Assembly (NCBI RefSeq): GCF_048128805.1
Contig: NC_136000.1
Span: 10,627,354 to 10,691,353 of the forward strand
From: Centroberyx gerrardi
Lineage: Eukaryota > Chordata > Actinopteri > Beryciformes > Berycidae
DNA length: 64,000 bases
Direction of reading: 5' to 3'
In this document: positions 56,901-64,000 of the stretch, piece by piece
How positions within the stretch are numbered: position 1 is the first letter of the stretch
How the letters are laid out: each line of letters begins with the position of its first letter
The notes under the pieces: model-generated
What the model saw: only the letters and a program-made list of their open reading frames with translations
Told to the model about the DNA's origin: nothing
The model's database searches: none
Program-made: the position numbers and the translations under genes

Positions 56901-59126
56901 TTCTTGACAACAGGTGCGACATAAAATGTTATATGCTGCTACCAGAGCCACGCTGAAGAAAGAGTTTGGAGGTGGGCACATCAAGGATGAGATTTTCGGC
57001 ACCACAAAGGTTGGTCAGATTGATCAGACAACAGCAGATGCAATGTTGCAAAAGGCTCCGTTAAAATGGAGTTAAGCTTATGTGTTTATGACAGCTGATA
57101 TGATTGGAGCTATTATTACTACACCAGTCATCGGTGTTATGTGGTGTGATTCTGGGTTTTTTTTCTTCCCCCAGGATGATTTGTGTCTCAGTGGCTACAA
57201 GAAATATCTGACCTCCCAGGCTGCTCCGCTGCCCCTCACTGCTGCAGAGGAGGAACTGAGACAGATTAAACTTAGTGAGGTACACACACAAACACACACA
57301 AACACACACACACACACAAACTCACAGACAGTCACTTAGGTTTCGTCTACTGAAAATCATTTTCATTTGAGGTTATCTTATAGGAAATAATGTACTTTAG
57401 GATGTTCATGCACACAAATGCCACTGCCTATTGATAATCAGAATGAGTTTTTTTAAATAGAACAATGAGAAATGGGATCAGAGTTTCTGGGTGTTTAAAA
57501 GGGGAGCTTAAAAGTCAGTGTGTTATTGTCTTCAAGTGGGCGTGGATTAGGCTTGTTCTCTATTTCAGTTTTGAAAAGGCATGAAAGCAAGTCATCCTGG
57601 CGACTGAGGTTTAAGTGTGGGGGGGGGGAGAAATAGCTTACATCAGCTCACACAGCAGTATTCCTCCTAATCGCATCTCCTGTGTATGTGATGTAAAATC
57701 CTATAGAAACAGTGCTGTATATAAATGAAGGCCGGTGATGCATCCTCTCAAGCAGCACAAGGTCAGCAGGAGTACAAGTGTGCATATGCTTGCCCGGCAC
57801 TAACAACAAAGCACAAAGATGCTGATGCATTAGAACAGCAGGATGCTGGCAGAGATGAATCTATTAGGCGTGCACAGCTCATACCCCTAGCTCTATAAAT
57901 GTGTGGTTTACAACCTTAAACCCCATTCAAGCTAAGCAGCAAGGAAGTTCTAAGAAGAGCTCTTAAGGAATGTACAGATCTTGTACTTGCATGTTGGAAG
58001 AGCCAAATGTAAAAGTTGATGCACAGTAATTACTCGGTACTTGGCACTGATTCTGCATGGGAGTGCACTCGGACCGGTGGGCAGTATCATTGTGCTTTGC
58101 CTGTGCTTGACTGCAATGCTAAGACCAGGAAATACTGTAATGTGATCCATTGGTTTAGGCTGCATGCTGCAAATGACGCAATCAGTGTTTACTTTGCTCA
58201 TGTGAAGGACTTTCGGGTTGGGCTTGAGCCACTAGACAGAAAATAAAGAAAGCAGCTTTTGATGTTTCAGTCTTGAGATTTTGAATGTCCATCCCTATAA
58301 ACTAAGCCAAACGAGCTCTTCTTCTTTTCAAGAAACAGCCTACTCTAATTGCTGCTCTCCCAGTCTGCCACATAAACAAGAACTGTCTTCCATACCATAT
58401 AAGGAAGTGCTTTGAGGAGTAGAGTCCCTCTCCAAAATATGGTCAATTAAAAGCAGCAGAGAAAACGGGAAGTCAGGGTTGTGTTCCTCCCACTTGACCA
58501 GCTGTTGAAGGAAGATAATATACCATTAATCTGTACCGCTTGCATGGAAAAAGAGGCTTTGAAATATTTATCATTGCTGTGCCTTGGAGACTGCTGCCTT
58601 TTACTAAGCAGATGGATAAAAGACCCACAATCCTTTTTGGTATGCGAGGTAGCTACATCAGAGGCTCAATCATGTTTGCACGGCATTTCATTTTGTGGGA
58701 ACAGGACTCTAAAAATAGATGCAATCCATCAGTGTAATCCCCCCAGCATTTCCAGTTTTCTACGTGATTTTGTGGAGGCGCCTTGTCACTTCCGATACAA
58801 GCACCTCATCTGTCATCATCATGCTCCAGCATTCAAGCTGCTTGTAGCACTTGTAAACCTTTTATTTTTTTTAATATATTATCACTAAGATGAAGGTTAT
58901 ATGTGCTATTTTGATTTTCCAGAAGTCATTTGAATACAAAGATCACCACTGGCAACCCGATAGTCATTGAACAAAACACTGATTTGTCCCCTCGCATGGC
59001 TGAATTCAAGAACCTGAGCTGAATTCAAGAGTAAAATGGGGAACATTTTGAAAGTGGTTGGTCCATAACAGTTTATGCTCCGCCAGCATGGTACATGATA
59101 TGGGGAACAATTATGTCATCATGCTG

Positions 59127-59170
<44 letters not shown>

Positions 59171-59557
59171 CTGTGTGTTTCTGTGTTTCAGTTTTCAGCG
59201 TTTCTGTCTGTGTAGACACATTCATGTGAACACAATAACTCAAGAACAATAAATGATAGAAACTTCATACTGACACCACGGGTTCTCCCTATAGAGTAGA
59301 TGATCTGATTAGATTTTGCAGCAACTTGCTGCATACGTTTGCATATTAATGAGAAAAAATGATTTTCTTGAAGCTACTATAGCTCCTGAATGCTTTAAGA
59401 TACAGAGTTCGTATTAATACCACCGATGTGTTATGTGAAGACAAGTGTGTTGACACAGAAATATTTACTTAATTAAAATTAATGAATTCATTAGCATAAG
59501 CGGTTATGTTCAATATGTCATGGTGATTAAGGCAACTCAAGTGCCTCTTGTTTTTGT

Positions 59558-59649
<92 letters not shown>

Positions 59650-61279
59650 CAGGTGCAGACGGACATCAGTGTGGACACCAAGCAGCAGACCCTGCAGGGA
59701 GTGGCCTTCCCCATGCATGGAGACGCAGTCGAAGCACTCGAACGTTTCAGGGACAAGAAATTCAACTATGTACAACTTGTGAGTCCTTAGGAGCAAATCC
59801 TGCTTGAATCATTAGGCGTTAACCTTTGCTAGGTGAATAATTTGAATAAGCAAATCATTTCTCTGCCTTTCATCGGATACTACTTCGGAGAAATGACAGG
59901 GTTTTTGGTCAGGAGTTGTTTACGGACTGACACAATGAGTTTCTCATTTTGTCCAAAGTGCCATTGTTTCATTTCGCCTCATTGAAATTCAAAGGGTTCA
60001 TGTCACAAGATCAGATTTTAGTACAAAGGAATAATTGTGGCACTTGGATCTGACGCCGCCTCGTCTCAGTGCCCTTTTAAACAGTCCTAATTGTTCAGTC
60101 ATCTAAAAGCTATTCATTAAAGTACACAAAAAAGAAATGTTTATTTTATTTATCCAGGGAAGGTTGACTGCTCACTGCTGTGGGTTAAGTTTCTCACTCA
60201 AAGGCACCTCAGCAAGGGAGGGGAGACTGTTTATTATTCACTGGCCTCACCCAGATTTTCCTAGTTGGTCTGGGATGCAAAGCGGTGACCTTCCAGTCAC
60301 AAGCACACTTCACCACCCTTGAGGATAACTTTCCACTTCCTTCGTCAACAGGAAGTAGACGTTGAAAAGGAGCTGATTAGGTTGTGTAACACTGAGCCAA
60401 CAGAGGTGAAAGACCTGCCCAAGAGAATCCCCAAAGATGCTGCACGTTACCACTTCTTCCTCTACAAACATTCCCACGAAGGCGACTACTTGGAGTCCAC
60501 AGGTGAATAAATTGATACACCACATTATTTCTGTACACCTGAAGTCTTCGATGTTGCTCTAAATGGTACTTTGTGTCCCGTCCGATCTTGGTCTTTTTCT
60601 TTCCATCGCAGTCTTCATTTATTCCATGCCTGGGTACAAGTGCAGCATCCGAGAGAGGATGCTCTACTCCAGCTGCAAAAATCCCTTGGTCGACATGGTG
60701 GAAAACAATCTCCAGATTGAGATTGAGAAAAAGGTAAGGAACAATGTATCATGCTGACAGATTGTGGCTAACAGCATATGAAGCATGATGTGTTTCACCA
60801 CAGTCTTGAAGGAATACTCTGACGTTTTGGCAAGTAAACTCTGATCAAATTGTTTTGTGCATCGAGAAGATTGGTTTCAGTTTCACCTTTTTGAATTCAG
60901 TATTTTGTGTGCTACAGTGATTTAGGGATGATACAAAGCTACTGTAGTTTATAACACCTACTACTACTACTGCTGCTTTATAATCTACAACTGGACACAC
61001 AGGTGAAACTGCTATTTGACATCAGCATGACATCACATTCTTCAAGGTTGTGAGTTGTGAGTTTAAGTTTCTTCAGCCGTCCATTTCATCTGCTCATATT
61101 CTTTTTCTCAGTTGGAGATCGAAAACGGGGATGAGCTGACCGGTGACTTCCTGTATGAGGAGGTCCATCCCAAGCAGCATGCACACAAACAGGCCTTCGC
61201 CAAGCCTAAAGGCCCTGCTGGGAAGAGGGGCGGCCGCCGCATCACCAGACCCCCCGCAGAGGGTGAAGAGGAAGACTAA
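53908..61279 (+). CDS. twf1: twf1, complete coding sequence in nine exons
   Basis: Twinfilin binds ADP-actin monomers, caps and helps depolymerise filament ends, and binds capping protein and phosphoinositides in the cytoplasm. Exons: 53908-53932, 55311-55391, 55569-55747, 56914-57009, 57175-57279, 59653-59778, 60352-60502, 60612-60733, 61112-61279. Phases join to exactly 350 residues, the human TWF1 length. Domain order: ADF-H 1 (about 2-139; [58 protein letters not shown]), linker [23 protein letters not shown] 2 (about 175-313; [40 protein letters not shown]), then the tail [20 protein letters not shown] that binds capping protein. TWF1 is preferred over TWF2 by [21 protein letters not shown] and the neighbours. 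Oddities: a GTTGGT donor, a donor in a CA array and a (GT)45 acceptor. Confidence 0.97.
54643..54731 (+). tRNA. tRNA-Tyr (GTA) with 16-base intron
   Basis: Full cloverleaf: acceptor stem CCTTCGA / TCGAAGG, A box TAGCTCAGTTGGTAGAG, anticodon loop CTGTAG, B box GGTTCAAATCC and discriminator A. The anticodon GTA is at 54676-54678. An intron at about 54680-54695 sits after position 37, the normal place for eukaryotic tRNA-Tyr. The spliced form is 73 bases before CCA addition. A TTTT Pol III stop follows at 54738-54741. It lies in sense orientation in twf1 intron 1. Confidence 0.97.
54738..54741 (+). terminator. Pol III terminator of tRNA-Tyr
   Basis: TTTT, seven bases after the tRNA 3' end. Confidence 0.75.
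54745..54980 (+). repeat. SINE-like repeat next to the tRNA gene
   Basis: GTAGTTATATGGTTAGAGAG, CCAACCTTCAACCG and the ending CCCTATGGAGACCAATAAAG look like a decayed tRNA-derived fish SINE. The B-box region is not intact. Confidence 0.5.
55311..55391 (+). CDS. twf1: twf1 exon 2 (residues 9-35)
   Basis: Acceptor TTCTCAG, donor GATG/GTAAGC. It encodes [20 protein letters not shown] and KIVIED. Confidence 0.95.
55569..55747 (+). CDS. twf1: twf1 exon 3 (residues 36-95)
   Basis: Acceptor TTTCCAG, donor GCT/GTAAGA. It carries the core of ADF-H 1: [20 protein letters not shown] and [15 protein letters not shown]. Confidence 0.97.
55748..56913 (+). other. twf1 intron 3
   Basis: Holds copies of the dispersed CCCCACCC repeat, one inverted (GGTGGGGTTTATCACACC at about 55833) and one direct (about 55967-56035). 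No exon is seen. Confidence 0.6.
56914..57009 (+). CDS. twf1: twf1 exon 4 (residues 96-127)
   Basis: Acceptor GACAACAG and an unusually weak donor AAG/GTTGGT. It encodes the actin-binding long helix [15 protein letters not shown] and [14 protein letters not shown]. Confidence 0.96.
57175..57279 (+). CDS. twf1: twf1 exon 5 (residues 128-162)
   Basis: Acceptor CCCCCAG. The donor GAG/GTACAC opens directly into a CACACAAACAC array. It encodes [18 protein letters not shown] and [15 protein letters not shown]. Confidence 0.96.
57280..59652 (+). other. twf1 intron 5
   Basis: Begins with a CA array (57280-57325), contains a GT array (about 59131-59167) and ends in (GT)45. No exon or gene is supported in between. 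Confidence 0.65.
59559..59648 (+). repeat. twf1: (GT)45 microsatellite abutting the twf1 exon 6 acceptor
   Basis: Ninety bases of uninterrupted GT, followed only by TC and the acceptor AG at 59651-59652. Confidence 0.97.
59653..59778 (+). CDS. twf1: twf1 exon 6 (residues 163-204)
   Basis: Acceptor GTGTTCAG, preceded by 45 GT units; donor CTT/GTGAGT. It encodes [20 protein letters not shown] and [16 protein letters not shown]. Confidence 0.96.
59779..60351 (+). other. twf1 intron 6
   Basis: Largely taken up on its right side by the short interspersed repeat at 60138-60310. Confidence 0.6.
60138..60310 (+). repeat. short interspersed repeat (TTTATTTATCCAGGGAAGG type)
   Basis: Shows ATTTATCCAGGGAAGGTTGA, CTCACTCAAAGGCACCTCAG and GGTGACCTTCCAGTCACAAG, a layout common in fish intergenic and intron DNA. 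A relative with AACCAGGGAAAGGTTTTGCTG lies at about 35690-35760. Confidence 0.55.
60352..60502 (+). CDS. twf1: twf1 exon 7 (residues 205-254)
   Basis: Acceptor TCAACAG, donor ACAG/GTGAAT. It encodes [20 protein letters not shown] and [20 protein letters not shown]. Confidence 0.97.
60612..60733 (+). CDS. twf1: twf1 exon 8 (residues 255-295)
   Basis: Acceptor ATCGCAG, donor AAG/GTAAGG. It encodes [20 protein letters not shown] and [14 protein letters not shown]. Confidence 0.97.
60734..61111 (+). other. twf1 intron 8
   Basis: 378 bases of plain intron; nothing recognisable. Confidence 0.7.
61112..61279 (+). CDS. twf1: twf1 exon 9 (residues 296-350)
   Basis: Acceptor TTTCTCAG. It ends ADF-H 2 and gives the basic tail [18 protein letters not shown], then an acidic end EGEEED before TAA. 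Confidence 0.97.
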   Translation: MEIENGDELTGDFLYEEVHPKQHAHKQAFAKPKGPAGKRGGRRITRPPAEGEEED

Positions 61280-62390
61280 ACAGACCTCAGCCCCCCACCC
61301 CCCCACCCCCCACCTCCAACATGCGTTCCACAATGGAACATTCCAAGTGATGGGGGAAATCATATTTGACACAACCTTTTGTTTAAATGAATTCAGTCAA
61401 CAACCTCAAATTCCCACCCAGAGACCGAACTATGCACACCAAGGACAACTGAGCAATGACACACACTTCAAAAATTTCCATTTGTAGCTTGCCAAATGGA
61501 AGGTGTATGAGTATATGTATGTAACTGCATTCACGAGGCATTTTAGGATGATTCAAAGAGGCTCAAACAAGCTCAAAGAGGTTTTTACTTCGTTGTTGCC
61601 GACTCCGAGACTTTAAAAAAAAAAAAATGTTAGTGCAACTAATGTGAATTTGTGCCAATGTGATAAAAATCCCCCATTATGAGTTCACATGCTTGAATTC
61701 TTAACTTGCATTCCTTAAGTCAGTGTCAATTTATGTGTTTTCATGTCCAACATGTCGAGGCATTCGTCTTTGTGTGCACGACTGAGGCGCTCCAAAGCAG
61801 AAAAGAGATAGAATTATCCCACTCGTGTCATTCATTCATTTTAACAGTGCATTTTATATTGGAAAAAAATCGACTTCTTTTTTGATATAACTGTGGTTTA
61901 CATGAAAAAAACACATCTGCTGAGAAACTTATTTTTCTATGCAAGTGCTGTATATGTACATACTGTAGCTGTGTGATGCTCTGTGATTTAAAGGAAAAAA
62001 AAAAAAAAAAAAGGTCTTGTCTGTTCAGGTGATCTTCAGTGTCAGTGAAGATCATGGTGGAAAGAACAGGGGCTTCCAGAAATATTACATCAGTACATCT
62101 CAGATTCCACGAAGAGGAAGCTACTTTTACTGTGCTGGCTCCCAAACAACATGGAAGTCCCAGCAACTGGATAGGAAAGGGAATATTAGTACCTTCATCA
62201 AAATGTATGCCACATTCACTTGTCTACTGATTAATATTAGGCGAACTACTTGGCTCACCTCATGTTTGAAGGGAAATCCCTTTACATCCATGAAATATAA
62301 TGAAAAAAATCATGTTTGGTCTTAATTGTTTTCTTATAAATCTTTCTTTTTAAAGAAGAAAAATAAAATATTTAAATCACGCATCTAGCC
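61280..62390 (+). promoter_or_regulatory. twf1: twf1 3' UTR with poly(A) signal
   Basis: AATAAA at 62362-62367 in an AT-rich context, about 1.1 kb past the stop, is the best end signal. It lies about 250 bases from the probable irak4 3' end, so the two transcripts converge closely. Confidence 0.6.
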
Positions 62391-62444
62391 TCTTGTTTCC
62401 TTTAACTGTCAACATAAATACTTGTTTTTGCAGCATTTGTACAA

Positions 62445-62802
62445 TTTATTTAACCTTTTTAAAATCTTACGCACCATACACCATATGACTTTAATAATGC
62501 ATAAAAAACTTTCAACATAGTATTTTTGTAACAACTGCTCAACAGTAAAAACTGAGTTACAGGCTTCTTAATATATGTAGTATATAATTCAAAGACAACC
62601 ACATGATAAATATATAGTTTATTATTAGAAAAATAAAGATGGTGCAAAATACTGTCTTTTTGTATTGCTCACAGTTTACAAGCAAATCCATTTTATCAAA
62701 ATCATTGTTGAGAAGGAATGTATGACAACACTTGTCAGTTTGCTTGTGCAAGCAGCATTGCGTTCAGGACAGGCGCAGAAATCCTGCGTCTTCTCACACA
62801 CG
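62445..62802 (-). promoter_or_regulatory. irak4: irak4 3' UTR
   Basis: A reverse-strand AATAAA lies at 62618-62623, about 180 bases past the stop, with another near 62446. Either could end the transcript. Confidence 0.5.
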
Positions 62803-62874
62803 CTATGCTTCACTCTCCTGTGGCTGAGAGTCCGGTGAAATGCTTCTGACAACTTCTTCAAGCTCTGACAGGAC
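62803..62874 (-). CDS. irak4: irak4 last coding exon
   Basis: Acceptor CCTTAACAG, 23 codons and TAG at 62803-62805. It encodes VLSELEEVVRSISPDSQPQE and SEA. Confidence 0.9.
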   Translation of the reverse strand, partial: VLSELEEVVRSISPDSQPQESEA

Positions 62875-64000
62875 CTGTTAAGGCAGATTTCAATTGTAAT
62901 AACTGAAATAGACAAACCAACAACACATGAGCCTTTTCATCTCATCTTTCTCATACAGAGAATGAGAATGTCACTCAGATACAGGAAATACAGGAGTGTG
63001 ATCAAAGCTATGGCAAATCCTGCGTTTCATTCAGAAGGCAACTTCATTGCTCTAGGGGTATTTATCTGTCTCAAATTCTTCACTGTTCGCTCCACATCAA
63101 AGCTTTTGGGTGTTTGCTATTCTCTCCTCTCATCATCCCTGGCCCAGCAGTTGAACTGAAGGGTCAAAGTGAACACGCAAATCCTTTCATAGGCATTTCC
63201 TTTGTGATTTTTGTCCTGCAGAATGTGCATGGGCCTCTGTCCCAGGCAGTTCAACCTAGTCAGCGACTTAACTTATGTTTTCAGCTAGAAAATGTGCTCA
63301 GTAGAGCACAGACCTCCGCCAAGGCCGACAACACCCCACAACACCCCGCAAGACAGTTATGCACGTTTTGGTGATATGCCACGCCCATGCCCTCTTCCTT
63401 GGCTCATACCCAAACTTGCTTGGGTATGACCAACTTTTTGAGATACCCCAACTTTTTGAGATACCCTGCTAACAGACGGACGGACGGACGGTTTAATGAT
63501 AGCAATAATATGATACTTTATTGATCCTCGCAGGGAAATTGTCTTTTTGCTTGCCCCCTCCACAGAGAGGTCGACTACAGAAGAGTTTCTCATTTTGAGC
63601 AAAGTGCCATTCCCTCGTTGAAATTCAAAGGGCCAGCGACTGAATCCCTGCTAGCGCTCCTGGAGCTTCTAGGGATTCAGTGTCTTGCTCAAGGGCACTG
63701 AAGTAGGGGCTTGAACTGGGGACCTCCAGGACGTTCTCCCTAATCAATACACTACCCTGTTAACCCTAAAAATAAACATTTCTCCCTCAACATAAACATT
63801 TTGTCAACGCAATCTATAGCCAAAATATTTGACCTTATTTTCTACCTATAACTTCCATAGTGTATTTCCTGACCGTACCTGTTTGACGAGCGGCCGTCTG
63901 ATCTTCCTGTCATGGAGACAGCTGCAGGCCAAGGAGTAGATCCTCTCCACCTGGCTCAGCTCCCAGTGTCTCATCTTCTTATCCAGGAAGTCCTCCAGAG
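62803..64000 (-). CDS. irak4: irak4, 3' end: last two coding exons (gene continues past the window)
   Basis: IRAK4 is the serine/threonine kinase of the Myddosome that relays Toll-like and IL-1 receptor signals through MyD88. Exons 63879-64000 (cut by the window edge) and 62803-62874 encode the end of the kinase C-lobe: EDFLDKKMRHWELSQVERIY, SLACSCLHDRKIRRPLVKQ, then VLSELEEVVRSISPDS and a short tail ending ESEA. This matches the end of vertebrate IRAK4 (DFIDKKM...YSVASQCLHEKKNKRP...VQQLLQEM), including the Arg near RRP of kinase subdomain XI. It has a tail about ten residues longer than human. Its place next to twf1 is as in human. Confidence 0.93.
63285..63490. repeat. ACCTCCGCCAAGG repeat, copy 2 (decayed)
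   Basis: Starts CTAGAA, then GAGCACAGACCTCCGCCAAGG, CTTCCTTGGCTCATACCCAA, ATACCCTGCTAACAGACGGA and a GGAC run. It parallels the copy at 44750-44977; the closing inverted end is lost. Confidence 0.7.
63500..63757 (+). repeat. short interspersed repeat (TACTTTATTGATCC type)
   Basis: Shows TACTTTATTGATCCTCGCAG, GGGAAATTGTC, then GTCTTGCTCAAGGGCACTGA and GGGGCTTGAACTGGGGACC. Confidence 0.6.
63879..64000 (-). CDS. irak4: irak4 penultimate exon (partial)
   Basis: Donor AAACAG/GTACGG with GT at 63877-63878; the exon's 5' end is outside the window. Confidence 0.93.

Larger units (their letters stand above)
62875..63878 (-). other. irak4 last intron
   Basis: Contains a decayed copy of the CCTCCGCCAAGG repeat (63285-63490) and a short interspersed repeat (63500-63757). 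Confidence 0.65.

Noticed and set aside
61143..61487. 114-codon frame over twf1 exon 9
   Set aside because: Alternate-frame shadow of the last twf1 exon and its 3' UTR.
1..64000. CRISPR arrays, operons, Shine-Dalgarno sites, prophage or plasmid features
   Set aside because: None seen. Spliced genes with vertebrate synteny explain the window; short tandem repeats lack CRISPR-like spacers.

Overview
The window is vertebrate nuclear DNA, most likely from a teleost fish. It shows spliced genes with GT/AG introns, dense CA/GT/CT microsatellites, cut-and-paste DNA transposons and an L2-type LINE remnant. The gene order nell2 - tmem117 - twf1 - irak4 is, as I recall it, the order and relative orientation of human 12q12. 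Nothing points to bacteria, plasmids or viruses. The ORFs listed by simple translation are mostly chance frames in introns and repeats; the real genes were rebuilt exon by exon from homology, splice sites and reading phase.

Layout. (1) 305-6158, plus: the last three coding exons of nell2 (secreted VWC/EGF glycoprotein), with its 3' UTR and poly(A) signal near 6887. (2) 6.9-14.3 kb: convergent intergenic DNA with several small inverted-repeat elements. (3) 14336-50367, minus: all seven coding exons of tmem117 (522 codons of protein), with a probable noncoding first exon and CpG-rich promoter near 51.9-52.26 kb. (4) Inside the first coding intron of tmem117, on the opposite strand, lies an intact two-exon class A GPCR gene of the P2Y-like group (37419-39762, 347 residues). 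(5) 53908-61279, plus: complete nine-exon twf1 (350 residues), head-to-head with tmem117, with an intron-containing tRNA-Tyr gene in its first intron. (6) 62803-64000, minus: the last two coding exons of irak4, convergent with twf1.

The genes do not form a pathway. They act in axon guidance and secreted signalling (nell2), a multipass membrane protein (tmem117), actin dynamics (twf1), innate immune signalling (irak4) and an unassigned receptor. Their arrangement is conserved synteny.

The most interesting structure is not a new system. It is (a) a stack of transposons at 43.6-46.2 kb, with an L2 LINE split by a TTAA-target element, itself split by a Harbinger-like element carrying a broken Myb-like gene and another nested repeat; (b) the nested receptor gene with a separate N-terminal exon and a reversed charge at a P2Y ligand-contact position; and (c) repeated use of microsatellite DNA as the splice-acceptor tract, including a (GT)45 array two bases from an acceptor AG in twf1.
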